DNA from: Curtobacterium sp. MCSS17_015
GTDB taxonomy: Bacteria > Actinomycetota > Actinomycetes > Actinomycetales > Microbacteriaceae
Direction of reading: 5' to 3'
Length of the DNA stretch: 64,000 bases
Assembly: GCF_003234265.2 (NCBI RefSeq)
Contig: NZ_CP126256.1
Span: forward strand, 124,001-188,000
In this document: positions 1-8,124 of the stretch, one piece after another
Layout: each line of letters begins with the position of its first letter
Position numbering within the stretch: the first letter of the stretch is position 1
Made by a program: the position numbers and the translations under genes
Notes under the pieces: model-generated
What the model was told of the DNA's origin: nothing
Databases searched by the model: none
Seen by the model: the letters and a program-made list of their open reading frames with translations, nothing else

Positions 1-54
1 CAGGAAGGCGCCGTTCGTGGTGCGCCGTCTCCGGATCGCCTCGATGAGTTCCAC
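1..54 (-). CDS. Nitroreductase-like protein, N-terminal fragment (cut by window edge)
   Basis: Only 18 codons lie in the window. They read from a GTG at 54 as VELIEAIRRRRTTNGAFL, which resembles the start of nitroreductase-family FMN oxidoreductases (a leading helix followed by RRS/RRT and a phenylalanine). A GGAAGGA ribosome-binding site lies about six bases upstream. It is 28 bases downstream of the membrane-protein gene on the same strand, so the two may be co-transcribed. The family call rests on very little sequence. Confidence 0.4.
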   Translation of the reverse strand, partial: MELIEAIRRRRTTNGAFL

Positions 55-82
55 TGGTGTCCTTCCGCGTCGACGGCAGCGG

Positions 83-451
83 TCAGCGCCGCGCGAGGAC
101 CGCCCCCAGGTAGGACGGTGCCGCGGCGACCGCGACTCTCCAGTGTGCTCCGCCGCGGGGGTTCGTGCGTGGAGCGAGCGCCAGGGGGACGAGGGCCGGC
201 AGCAGGAACAGGGCCGACCGTGAGCGCGTCCACAGCGGGGTGGTCGCGGCGGCACCGGTGAGGACGGCGGTGGTGACGAACAGGCCGTGGTGGACGACCC
301 GCAGCTTGCGCGTTCGGATCACGCGCACGGCGACGGCCGTGCCCCACAGGCAGTTGACGACGTAGGCGACGGTCGCGGCGGTGACCATCCGCCGGGCGGT
401 GGCCGACCCGACAGGCCCGCCGCACCTCCCGGCTGCCGTCTTCCGTTCCAT
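83..451 (-). CDS. Small membrane protein, unknown function
   Basis: A 122-residue protein starting with ATG at 451 (MERKTAAG). Hydrophobic stretches near residues 22-40, 55-70 and 78-93 suggest about three membrane helices, with Arg/Lys-rich loops between them. No catalytic motif is visible and I do not recognise a named family. It lies between the Lrp-type regulator and the nitroreductase-like gene on the same strand, with short gaps. A second ATG at residue 22 would also give a plausible start at the first helix. High third-position GC supports coding. Confidence 0.6.
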   Translation of the reverse strand: MERKTAAGRCGGPVGSATARRMVTAATVAYVVNCLWGTAVAVRVIRTRKLRVVHHGLFVTTAVLTGAAATTPLWTRSRSALFLLPALVPLALAPRTNPRGGAHWRVAVAAAPSYLGAVLARR

Positions 452-491
452 GGACGCGAACCTACCCTCCCCGCGGAACGCGAGGGGGCGG

Positions 492-929
492 TCAGTCGGA
501 GCTGCGGCTGACGAGCTTCGAGAGCACGATCGCCGAGCGGGTGTGGTCGACCTGGGGCGCGAGGCGGACGCGGTCGAGGGCCTCCTCGAGCGCCGGCAGG
601 TCCCGCGAGCGCATGTGCACGACGGCGTCGGCGCTGCCCGTGACGGTGCCGGCGTCGACCACCTCGGGGACGGCGTCGAGCAGCGTGCGGAGCTCGTCGG
701 GGGAGACCGTGCCGCGGCAGTACAGCTCGACCCAGGCCTCGGTGCCGCGGTCGTCGACCGCGGGGTCGACCTTGATGGTGAAGCCCTGGATGACGCCGTC
801 GGCGACGAGCCGGTCGACGCGGCGCTTGACGGCGGAGGCGGAGAGCCCGACGACCGAGCCGATGTCGCCGTAGCCGGCGCGGGCGTTCTCCCGGAGCTGG
901 TCGAGGATGCGGTGGTCGAGCGAATCCAT
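492..929 (-). CDS. Lrp/AsnC-family transcriptional regulator
   Basis: A 145-residue protein of normal Lrp/AsnC length, starting at MDSLDHRILDQL. The N-terminal winged helix-turn-helix (about residues 1-55, with LSASAVKRRVDRL as recognition segment) is followed by an RAM/AsnC ligand-binding domain (about 60-140). These regulators form dimers or octamers and respond to amino acids. The gene is divergent from the dimethylargininase-ornithine aminotransferase pair, with about 200 bp between the starts. Lrp regulators commonly control such neighbours, so arginine- or ornithine-responsive control of that pair is inferred, not shown. Confidence 0.88.
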   Translation of the reverse strand: MDSLDHRILDQLRENARAGYGDIGSVVGLSASAVKRRVDRLVADGVIQGFTIKVDPAVDDRGTEAWVELYCRGTVSPDELRTLLDAVPEVVDAGTVTGSADAVVHMRSRDLPALEEALDRVRLAPQVDHTRSAIVLSKLVSRSSD

Positions 930-1135
930 TGTGCCGATCCTACGCGGGCTCCTTGCGAGCAGATGTGCTCGGACGCACGAAACGTGCGCCCGAGCGGTGT
1001 CGCGCTGGAGGCCTCCTGTGCCAGACTCAGAGCAGGCGTCGACCTGGTCCGCCTCCGGCGAGTGAGCCTGCGTCTCGTCGGAGCTCTCACCGTGGTGGTT
1101 CCTGGCAGGCTCGGGCCCCGGTCCTGGAGGACCTC

Positions 1136-2026
1136 GTGTCGAACACCGCACCCCAGCCCACCGCCCCGCTGCAGCGCACGGCCACGCACCGCACCGTCCT
1201 GATGTGCAAGCCGACCCACTACACGGTCAGCTACCGGATCAACCCCTGGATGCACCCGGAGGAGCCGACCGACACCTCGAAGGCCGTCGAGCAGTGGCAG
1301 TCCCTGGTCGACGTCTACGAGCAGCTCGGCTTCGAGATCCACCAGATCGACCCGCTCGAGGGCCTGCCGGACATGGTCTACGCGGCCAACGGCGGCTTCG
1401 TGCTCGACGGCATCGCGTACGGCGCGAAGTTCCAGTACCCGGAGCGTCAGCCCGAGGGTCCGGCGTACATGGACTGGTTCCGCCAGGCCGGCCTGACCGT
1501 GGCCGAGCCGGAGGAGACGAACGAGGGCGAGGGCGACTTCCTGCTCATCGGCGACACCATCTACGCCGGAACCGGGTTCCGCTCGGACAGCACCTCGCAC
1601 GAGGAGCTCGCCCGGGTGTACGGCCGCGAGGTCGTCACCCTCACGCTCATCAACCCGAGCTTCTACCACCTCGACACCGCCATCGCGGCGCTCGACCCGG
1701 TGCCCGACGCCGAGGGCAGGTCGAACATCGCCTACCTCGAGAGCGCCTTCGACGAGCCGTCCCTCGCGATCCTGCGCGAGCGCTTCCCCGACGCCATCAT
1801 CGCGACGGAGGAGGACGCCGCGATCCTCGGCCTCAACTCGTACTCCGACGGGTACAACGTCGTGATCGCCTCCCGTGCCACCACGTTCGCGTCGCAGCTC
1901 CGCGAGAAGGGCTACAACCCGATCGGCGTCGACCTGTCGGAGCTCCTCCTCGGCGGCGGCGGCGTGAAGTGCTGCACGCTCGACCTGCACCCGATCGGCA
2001 CCGGCACCTCGGTGGCGCGGTCCTGA
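1136..2026 (+). CDS. ddaH: Dimethylargininase / amidinotransferase-fold hydrolase
   Basis: A 296-residue protein of the pentein (guanidino-modifying) superfamily, related to N(G),N(G)-dimethylarginine dimethylaminohydrolase, which makes citrulline and dimethylamine. The GTG start at 1136 has GGAGG five bases upstream. Visible landmarks are the acidic GEGDFLLIGD segment near residue 131, the catalytic His region SFYHLD (His178) and the C-terminal nucleophile in GGGGVKCCTLDLHP (Cys279/280). The stop overlaps the next start (TGATG), so translation is probably coupled to the aminotransferase. A citrulline- or arginine-hydrolysing activity within the superfamily is possible; substrate is inferred from the family. 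Confidence 0.85.
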   Translation: MSNTAPQPTAPLQRTATHRTVLMCKPTHYTVSYRINPWMHPEEPTDTSKAVEQWQSLVDVYEQLGFEIHQIDPLEGLPDMVYAANGGFVLDGIAYGAKFQYPERQPEGPAYMDWFRQAGLTVAEPEETNEGEGDFLLIGDTIYAGTGFRSDSTSHEELARVYGREVVTLTLINPSFYHLDTAIAALDPVPDAEGRSNIAYLESAFDEPSLAILRERFPDAIIATEEDAAILGLNSYSDGYNVVIASRATTFASQLREKGYNPIGVDLSELLLGGGGVKCCTLDLHPIGTGTSVARS

Positions 2027-3261
2027 TGGCCGGCGCGCTCGGGGCGAACACGTCCGCCGCGCTCGCCGTGGAGGACCGCACCCTCGCCCACAACTACAGC
2101 CCGCTGCCGGTCGTCATCGCGTCCGGGCAGGGTGCGACCGTCACCGACGTCGACGGCCGTACCTACCTGGACGGACTCGCCGCCTACTCGGCGGTGAACT
2201 TCGGCCACGGCAACCCGCGCCTCCTCACCGCTGCCCGCGACCAGCTCGACCGGGTGACCCTGACCAGCCGGGCGTTCGTCACCGACCGGCTCGGGCCGTT
2301 CGCCGAGGGGCTCACCGCGCTCACCGGCACGGAGATGATGCTGCCGATGAACACCGGCGCCGAGGCGGTCGAGTCCGCGATCAAGGTGGCCGGAGCCTGG
2401 GGTCACCGCGTCAAGGGCGTCCCGCAGGGGCGGGCCACGGTCATCGTCGCGAGCGGGAACTTCCACGGCCGCACGACGACGATCATCTCGTTCTCCGACG
2501 ACCCCTCGGCGCGGGACGACTTCGGTCCGTACACGCCCGGGTTCCGGACCGTCCGGTACGGCGACGCCGAGGCGCTGCGGGAGGCGATGGACGAGACCGT
2601 CGTCGCCGTGCTGCTCGAGCCGATCCAGGGCGAGGGTGGCGTGGTCATCCCGCCCGCGGACTACCTGCCCGCGGTCCGGCAGGTCTGCGACGAGTTCGGT
2701 GCGCTGTTCATCGCCGACGAGATCCAGTCCGGCCTCGGACGAACCGGCCACACCCTCGCCGTGCAGCGGGTCGGCGTGACACCGGACCTCGTCACGCTCG
2801 GCAAGGCGCTCGGCGGCGGGATCGTGCCCGTGTCCGCCGTGGTCGGTCGCGCCGACGTGCTCGGGGTCCTGCGCCCTGGCGAGCACGGCTCGACCTTCGG
2901 CGGCAACCCGCTCGCGGCGGCCGTCGGCACCGAGGTCGTCGCGATGCTCGCCGAGGGCACGTTCCAGCAGCGGGCGCTCGACGGGGAACCCGTCCTCCGC
3001 GGGTTCCTCGACGAGCTCATGGACGAGGGTGTCGTCGCGCACCGCGTCGCCGGACTCTGGGCCGGGATCGACATCGATCCCGCGCTCGGCACCGGCAAGG
3101 AGGTCGCGAAGGACCTCGCGGCCCGCGGTGTCCTCGTGAAGGACACGCACGGGTCGACGATCCGCTTCGCCCCGCCGCTCGTCGTCACCGACGACGAGAT
3201 CGCCACCGCGATGCAGGCCCTCGGCGCGGTCCTCCGCGCCCGCCCTTCGCGCGGCGCCTGA
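2026..3261 (+). CDS. rocD: Ornithine-oxo-acid aminotransferase (class III PLP enzyme)
   Basis: A 411-residue fold-type I, class III aminotransferase. The cofactor-binding pattern is present: GNFHGRT near 144-150, the aspartate in FIADEIQSGLGRTG (Asp231) and the Schiff-base lysine in LVTLGKALGGG (Lys260). EPIQGEGGV near 198 and GSTFGGNPLA are typical of ornithine aminotransferases. It would convert ornithine plus 2-oxoglutarate to glutamate semialdehyde and glutamate. Its start overlaps the stop of the dimethylargininase gene, which makes a two-gene arginine-derivative catabolic operon likely. Family assignment is firm; exact substrate follows from motif and context. Confidence 0.88.
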   Translation: MAGALGANTSAALAVEDRTLAHNYSPLPVVIASGQGATVTDVDGRTYLDGLAAYSAVNFGHGNPRLLTAARDQLDRVTLTSRAFVTDRLGPFAEGLTALTGTEMMLPMNTGAEAVESAIKVAGAWGHRVKGVPQGRATVIVASGNFHGRTTTIISFSDDPSARDDFGPYTPGFRTVRYGDAEALREAMDETVVAVLLEPIQGEGGVVIPPADYLPAVRQVCDEFGALFIADEIQSGLGRTGHTLAVQRVGVTPDLVTLGKALGGGIVPVSAVVGRADVLGVLRPGEHGSTFGGNPLAAAVGTEVVAMLAEGTFQQRALDGEPVLRGFLDELMDEGVVAHRVAGLWAGIDIDPALGTGKEVAKDLAARGVLVKDTHGSTIRFAPPLVVTDDEIATAMQALGAVLRARPSRGA

Positions 3262-3332
3262 CCCGCGGCGCCCGGCAGCGCCGGGAGGTGCAGGACCGGC
3301 CCCGCCCCGCGCCTCCCGGTCGTCGGCGCTCG

Positions 3333-4334
3333 CTAGACGCGACCTGGCGCGTACGCCTCGGCCAGCCGGTCCATGAGTGCGTCCTTCTCCTCGTAGACGA
3401 CCTGCGCCTCCGGGTGGGCGTCGTACCAGGCGACCAGTTCGCGGGCACCCTCACGGAACGTCGTCCGCGCCGCCCAGCCCGGCACGAGCGTCCGCACCTT
3501 GCTGTTGTCGAAGACCATGCTGTTCGCCTTGTCGCCGACGACCCCGGCGCCCCACTCGGCGTCGGCGGCCATGATCGCGTCCGAGGGGACGTGCACGATC
3601 GTCGGCTCGGGCGCTCCCGCCGCGGCCGCGACCTCCTGGTGGATGCGGTCCCACGTCGGCGACTCCTGGCCGGTGATGTGGAACGCCTCGCCGATCGCCT
3701 CGGCCCGGTCGAGCACCCCGACGAACGCGACCGCGAAGTCCCGCACGTGCGTCAACGTCCACAGCGAGGTCCCGTCGCCCGGCACGATGACCGGCTTGCC
3801 CCGACGCATGCGGTCGACGACCGTCCACCCGCCGTCGAACGGCAGCAACGTCTCGTCGTAGGTGTGCGACGGCCGGATGATCGTCATCGGGAAGTCGTCC
3901 TGCCGGTAGGCCGCGACGAGCAGGTCCTCGCACGCGATCTTGTCCCGCGAGTACTGCCAGTACGGGTTCTTCAGCGGCGTCGACTCCGTCACCGGCAGGT
4001 GCGTCGGCGGGGTCTGGTACGCCGAGGCCGAGCTGATGAACACGTACTGCCGGGTCTTCCCGGCGAACAGGTCGATGTCGGCCTGCACCTGGTCGGGCGT
4101 GAACGCCACGAAGTCCGCGACCACGTCGAAGGTGCGATCGCCGAGCGCCGCCGCGACGGCGTCGCGGTCCGACACGTCGGCCTGGAGGCGCGTCACCGCG
4201 TCCGGCAGCGCCCGCTTCTCCGTCGTACCCCGGTTGAGCACGCTGACGTCGAAGCCCTGGTCCACCGCCTCGCGGACGCAGGCGGCGCTGATGACGCCGC
4301 TCCCGCCGATGAACAGCACACTCGGTCCGGACAT
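3333..4334 (-). CDS. NAD-dependent epimerase/dehydratase-like protein
   Basis: A 333-residue extended short-chain dehydrogenase/reductase. The N-terminal Rossmann motif is LFIGGSGVIS, the usual GGxGxxG with one departure. The catalytic region contains SSASAYQ in place of a classical active-site Ser plus YxxxK, while YSRDKIACED (near residue 130) could supply Tyr and Lys. GDGTSLWTLTHVRDFA near residue 185 is typical of nucleoside-diphosphate-sugar epimerases and related reductases. ATG at 4334 follows an AGGGAG site. It converges with rocD. Substrate cannot be told from the sequence. Confidence 0.8.
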   Translation of the reverse strand: MSGPSVLFIGGSGVISAACVREAVDQGFDVSVLNRGTTEKRALPDAVTRLQADVSDRDAVAAALGDRTFDVVADFVAFTPDQVQADIDLFAGKTRQYVFISSASAYQTPPTHLPVTESTPLKNPYWQYSRDKIACEDLLVAAYRQDDFPMTIIRPSHTYDETLLPFDGGWTVVDRMRRGKPVIVPGDGTSLWTLTHVRDFAVAFVGVLDRAEAIGEAFHITGQESPTWDRIHQEVAAAAGAPEPTIVHVPSDAIMAADAEWGAGVVGDKANSMVFDNSKVRTLVPGWAARTTFREGARELVAWYDAHPEAQVVYEEKDALMDRLAEAYAPGRV

Positions 4335-4457
4335 GGATGCTCCCTTGCTCCCGGCGGTGCATCCGCACACCGCGTCCCTTGCGATCCTGCACCGTCGACG
4401 CCGCGTACCGTCACGGGCGGTGCCGCACCGACGCGGCCACGACAGGAGTGACAGCAC

Positions 4458-5468
4458 ATGGAGTACCGCTACCTCGGCAACTCGGGCCTCAAGGTCTCCG
4501 AGATCACGTACGGCAACTGGCTCACCCACGCCTCCCAGGTCGAGAACGACGCGGCGATCGCCTGCGTCAAGGCCGCCCTCGAGGTCGGCATCTCGACGTT
4601 CGACACCGCGGACGTCTACGCGAACACCGGCGCCGAGACCGTCCTCGGTGAAGCGCTGAAGGGCGAGCGCCGCCAGTCGCTCGAGATCGCCACGAAGGTC
4701 TTCGGGCCGACCGGTCCCAAGGGGCACAACGACACCGGGCTGTCGCGCAAGCACATCCTCGAATCGATCGACGGCTCCCTCGGCCGCCTGCAGACCGACT
4801 ACGTCGACCTGTACCAGGCGCACCGCTACGACCACGAGACCCCGCTCGAGGAGACGATGCAGGCGTTCGCCGACATCGTCCGTCAGGGCAAGGTCCTGTA
4901 CGTCGGTGTCTCCGAGTGGACGGCCGACCAGCTCCGCGCCGGGGCCGCCCTGGCGAAGGACCTCGGGTTCCAGCTCATCTCGAACCAGCCGCAGTACTCC
5001 GCGCTCTGGCGGGTCATCGAGGAGGAGGTCGTCCCCACCTCGAAGGAACTCGGCATCTCGCAGATCGTCTGGTCGCCGATCGCCCAGGGCGTGCTCACCG
5101 GCAAGTACCAGCCCGGTCAGCCGCTGCCCGAGGGCTCGCGTGCCACGGACGACAAGGGCGGCGCGAAGATGATCGAGCGCTTCATGAACGACGAGGTCCT
5201 GTCGGCCGTGCAGGAGCTCAAGCCGATCGCCGACGAACTGAGCCTCTCGATGGCGCAGCTCGCCGTGGCGTGGGTCCTGCAGAACGAGAACGTGGCGTCG
5301 GCGATCATCGGCGCCTCGCGGCCGGAGCAGGTGCACGACAACGCCGGCGCTGCCGGGGTGCAGATCCCGGCCGAGCTGATGAGCCGCATCGACGACGCCC
5401 TCGGTGGTGTCGTCGAGCGTGACCCGGCGAAGACGAACGACAGCAGCCCGAAGACCCGCGAGGCGTAG
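4458..5468 (+). CDS. Aldo/keto reductase, K+-channel beta-subunit-like
   Basis: A 336-residue NADPH-dependent aldo/keto reductase with the (beta/alpha)8-barrel signature. TFDTADVYANTGAETVLGEAL carries catalytic Asp and Tyr, the catalytic Lys lies in EIATKVFGPTG, and the His in LYQAHRYDHETPLEETM. The NADP-binding end is IIGASRPEQVHDN. It resembles YghZ/voltage-gated K+ channel beta-subunit-type reductases. ATG at 4458 has AGGAG nine bases upstream. It is divergent from the epimerase-like gene. Likely role is reduction of aldehydes; physiological substrate unknown. Confidence 0.88.
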   Translation: MEYRYLGNSGLKVSEITYGNWLTHASQVENDAAIACVKAALEVGISTFDTADVYANTGAETVLGEALKGERRQSLEIATKVFGPTGPKGHNDTGLSRKHILESIDGSLGRLQTDYVDLYQAHRYDHETPLEETMQAFADIVRQGKVLYVGVSEWTADQLRAGAALAKDLGFQLISNQPQYSALWRVIEEEVVPTSKELGISQIVWSPIAQGVLTGKYQPGQPLPEGSRATDDKGGAKMIERFMNDEVLSAVQELKPIADELSLSMAQLAVAWVLQNENVASAIIGASRPEQVHDNAGAAGVQIPAELMSRIDDALGGVVERDPAKTNDSSPKTREA

Positions 5469-5476
5469 GCCGCGCT

Positions 5477-5506
5477 GCCCGGCCGGGAGGAGCCTCCCGG
5501 CCGGGC
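5477..5506. terminator. GC-rich hairpin downstream of aldo/keto reductase
   Basis: A perfect 14-bp stem with a two-base loop (GCCCGGCCGGGAGG / CCTCCCGGCCGGGC) begins nine bases after the aldo/keto reductase stop. There is no T-tract, as is common for actinobacterial terminator hairpins. Confidence 0.55.
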
Positions 5507-5574
5507 TCGCACAGCAGGAAGTGGCTCGAACCGCCTGCACGCGCCCGCGGCCGCGCCGATCAGCGCCCAGCAAC

Positions 5575-5610
5575 GTGAAGAGCCCCTCACTTCCGTGAGG
5601 GGCTCTTCAC
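5575..5610. terminator. Perfect hairpin at the left edge of the island
   Basis: A 16-bp stem with the short loop TTCC (GTGAAGAGCCCCTCAC pairs with GTGAGGGGCTCTTCAC), ending one base before the att repeat. Before the island inserted, this hairpin would have lain just beyond the 3' end of the tRNA-Phe gene. It may be the original terminator of the leftward tRNA cluster, shared with the convergent aldo/keto reductase. Confidence 0.65.
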
Positions 5611-5611
5611 C

Positions 5612-5655
5612 GTGGCTGGACGCGGCGTCGATCCGCGGACCTTTCGATTTTCAGT
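5612..5655. repeat. att repeat, left copy (duplicated 3' part of tRNA-Phe)
   Basis: The 44 bases are identical to 17575-17618. They correspond to the tRNA-Phe gene from its 3' end through the T arm, variable region and 3' half of the anticodon arm, ending ATTTTCAGT. No tRNA 5' half follows, so this copy is a non-functional remnant left by site-specific integration. Confidence 0.93.
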
Positions 5656-5759
5656 TGTAATCCTTGAAACAGTTGATGCTCACGAGTGCTCGTTTACCGC
5701 GTGATTCCAAGGATCTAGTGCTGGTTGATGGAGGCTAGTGACCGGTGGTTACACCCACG

Positions 5760-6029
5760 TTACCGGCCCTGTACCGGCCCGCTCGGTTCCTGCGGGACGG
5801 TGCCAAAACAGCCATGGATGCGCTGCGCTAGGGCAAGCGCCGTGTCCCGATCGAACTGCAGCGTCTGGCTCACCTTCGCGCCGGATGCGCGTGCGTCCGA
5901 CCCAAAGGAACTCAGCTGAAGTAGGGTAGTGCCATCGCTCAGCGACACGACCTGAACAGCCACATCGACCTCTGAGGGGTGAGGGCGACTCGTTTGCTTA
6001 CCGTCGAAGATGCTCCGGATGCGTGCCAT
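5760..6029 (-). CDS. Small conserved mobile-element protein (89 aa), unknown function
   Basis: An 89-residue protein starting ATG at 6029. It has the pattern LLQLSSFGSDAR...KVSQTLQFDRDTALALAQRI. I recognise this as a widespread small-protein type in phages and islands (consensus near vLQldtyGSddR...kvSQtiQfd), with no established biochemical role that I know. It is the last gene of the leftward cassette, 47 bases after the PD-(D/E)XK-like gene, and lies about 100 bases inside the left att repeat. Its position suggests it travels with the methyltransferase cassette. Confidence 0.6.
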   Translation of the reverse strand: MARIRSIFDGKQTSRPHPSEVDVAVQVVSLSDGTTLLQLSSFGSDARASGAKVSQTLQFDRDTALALAQRIHGCFGTVPQEPSGPVQGR

Positions 6030-6076
6030 AGCTGCAAGGATTGCACGAATGGCGTTAGGGCGAGCGTGATGCAGGG

Positions 6077-7015
6077 TTAGGGTTTCTCTACACGAGTGTC
6101 GAGCATTGCTCGAATCAGTGAGCGCTCCGCAATTGTGTTGTCTGGCTTGTTCGCTACTATCCTGAGGCGGTCGATGACGACTCCCCTCCGGCTCTCCATC
6201 AGGTCCCGGAGATGATCATCCTGCACGTGGTGAGGGACGGCCAAAAAGACCTGAGGGTGCAATAGTTCTTGTAAGTAGGTGGCCCACCTAGCAGGTTGCG
6301 GCTGCGCGAGCTTCATTGCCCAGTGCTGGCTCTGCGCGGCCGTCACTTGTCCGATGATCAGCCAGTGCCCTGCCTGCCGGTGATCCCTCCAGACAAACCC
6401 GCCAAGAGTGTCCACGCCGACGTCCTTCGCGCGAGCGCTCCTTGGGCGCGGATCTTGCATAGCCCACAGATCGAGAGCTCTTGCTCCATCGTGGAGCGCC
6501 TTCACGAATCCGGTTCCGCGATCGGTCGCGCCGATGTTCACTGCAGAAATCCCAAGGTGGGCAAGCGTGTTCGCCACGACTTCCTCGAGGGTTGCCTCCG
6601 CAGAGACAGGCGCGTCGATCCCGCAGGCATGGACCGTCGTGATCGCGAGCAGGGACAAATATGGAGAGTCTTCGCGAGTGAACGTGGGGTCTTTCACGGC
6701 GACGCTTCGTCGTCTAACCTCAAAAGGATAGAGTTCGCCGAGTTGCGCACCTCGCTCGCCGATCATGGAAAACACTGCATCTGCCCAAGACTCTGGGTCG
6801 TCCTCCACGTCTTCTGGAAGAAGGTAGCGCCGAAGAGGTCGCCGCACCCATTCGTTATCGACTATAACGTCCTGCAATGCGGCGGTAGTGATTCTATAAC
6901 CAGCGAGGGCAGCAAGTTCGAGAAAGTCCGCTAAAGCGCTGACACGAGCATCTTGGCCGTAGCGATCGATATCTGGCTCGATCAGAACCGGGTTTGATAG
7001 GGCTCCCCCTGTCAC
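6077..7015 (-). CDS. Putative PD-(D/E)XK-like nuclease of a methyltransferase cassette
   Basis: A 312-residue protein starting with GTG at 7015; its start overlaps the stop of the ParB-like gene (GTGA), implying translational coupling. The region RAKDVGVDTLGGFVWRD...HWLIIGQVTAAQSQHW (Asp198, Asp202, Gln223) resembles proteins I recall with the pattern D.GiD.vaw...l...Q...g..W, which look like diverged PD-(D/E)XK nucleases. Here Gln takes the usual Glu position and the canonical Lys is not evident. An upstream helical part (about 20-150) is unrecognised. Nuclease activity is inferred from this motif and from linkage to a DNA methyltransferase. Confidence 0.55.
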   Translation of the reverse strand: MTGGALSNPVLIEPDIDRYGQDARVSALADFLELAALAGYRITTAALQDVIVDNEWVRRPLRRYLLPEDVEDDPESWADAVFSMIGERGAQLGELYPFEVRRRSVAVKDPTFTREDSPYLSLLAITTVHACGIDAPVSAEATLEEVVANTLAHLGISAVNIGATDRGTGFVKALHDGARALDLWAMQDPRPRSARAKDVGVDTLGGFVWRDHRQAGHWLIIGQVTAAQSQHWAMKLAQPQPARWATYLQELLHPQVFLAVPHHVQDDHLRDLMESRRGVVIDRLRIVANKPDNTIAERSLIRAMLDTRVEKP

Positions 7016-8124
7016 TCGTCCTCCTCGGGCAAAGCCGCCTTGATAGCTCCGACAAGAGCGCGCGTAGATGCGGACAGTTCCTCAGCGGAGCGTACCTCTT
7101 CGAGCCCAACCTCGTAGCGCTTCACGTCGAGAGTCAGAAGCTCAATTGTGCGCGTCATTTGCTGCAGGCGCGGGCCAAGTTCTCCTTGACGTGCGACGTC
7201 GACCGCAAGAGATAAGGAGCCAAACTCCCGCAGGGCGGATCTAGCAGGCTCATGTGCGAGGACATCGGAGTAGTCGGTGACATCGCGGGAGTCAGCGAGG
7301 ATCGGTCGGCCCGCCTCTTTCGTGGGCGTTAGGTCGGTTAGGACCTCAAGCAGCTTTGCCCCGTCGGCGGAGTCGATCTGCTCACGGACTTCTTCGTAGT
7401 TCAGGGTCGCGCGGCCGGACAGGCCAATGTATGTCAAGACGTTCGCTGTGCCGAGCAGACGGAGCCAGACGCCAAACCGCTCTTGCGAGACGTACTGAAC
7501 GATCCGTTCGTCAAGTCCAAGCTCGTCTCTTGCAAACCGTAGAAGACCATACGCCAAGTATGAGGAGCGCACCCCACGTGCATTGCTGCCTACCTGTCGG
7601 CCGACGTCGTAGAAGACTCCACGGCTCGACTGATCAGCCGAGCGCCGCTCGACTTGTTGGAAAAGCCAACGTGCCTTCGCCTCGGCATTCCACTTCTTCA
7701 TTCCGCTGATGTGTCTGAAGCCAAGGAATGACGCGACATCCTCAATGCCGTCCGCTTCCACCACGGGGAGAGCGGTCAGGCCCAACTCAGCAAGTTCTGC
7801 CGCTGATGCAGGAACGTCTGCCGCGAATTCGATACCGGCGTCCACAGCTGGGGGTAGTTGGTGCAGAATTATGAGTGCGGCAAGGCGACGGTTGCCTTCG
7901 ACGACTACTCGTCGAGATCCTTCCGGCGGGAGCGTGATGAGAGGTTCACTCTCGAAATACCCGTTGGATAGATATGATTCGATCAGTTCTTCGAGGACGT
8001 CATTTTCCCAGAGGTATTCGAGGATTTCGGCTTGGGTGCTGCCTTGTACATCTTCGGGAAGGCGCGGATTTTGAGGATCGAGGTCCAAATTCTGGACGGG
8101 TACTAGCTCGCTAAGTCGATGCAC
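7012..8124 (-). CDS. ParB/Sulfiredoxin-fold domain protein of the methyltransferase cassette
   Basis: A 370-residue protein with a GTG start at 8124. The N-terminal 90 residues resemble a ParB-like nuclease/sulfiredoxin fold: LVPVQNLDLDPQNPR at the start, then RRVVVEGNRRLAALIIL with GNRRLAAL (from Gly77) in place of the ParB box GERRxRA. The rest is mostly helical and ends in a charged segment rich in Glu. It overlaps the methyltransferase 3' end by 14 bases and the nuclease-like start by four bases. It is therefore the middle gene of a tightly coupled trio. A role in sensing DNA or nucleotide state is possible but speculative. Confidence 0.65.
   Translation of the reverse strand: MHRLSELVPVQNLDLDPQNPRLPEDVQGSTQAEILEYLWENDVLEELIESYLSNGYFESEPLITLPPEGSRRVVVEGNRRLAALIILHQLPPAVDAGIEFAADVPASAAELAELGLTALPVVEADGIEDVASFLGFRHISGMKKWNAEAKARWLFQQVERRSADQSSRGVFYDVGRQVGSNARGVRSSYLAYGLLRFARDELGLDERIVQYVSQERFGVWLRLLGTANVLTYIGLSGRATLNYEEVREQIDSADGAKLLEVLTDLTPTKEAGRPILADSRDVTDYSDVLAHEPARSALREFGSLSLAVDVARQGELGPRLQQMTRTIELLTLDVKRYEVGLEEVRSAEELSASTRALVGAIKAALPEEDE

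Noticed and set aside
83-1990. A 635-residue open frame on the minus strand spanning the Lrp and dimethylargininase genes
   Set aside because: Most of it runs antisense to well-supported genes in a very GC-rich region; only its last 122 codons look real.
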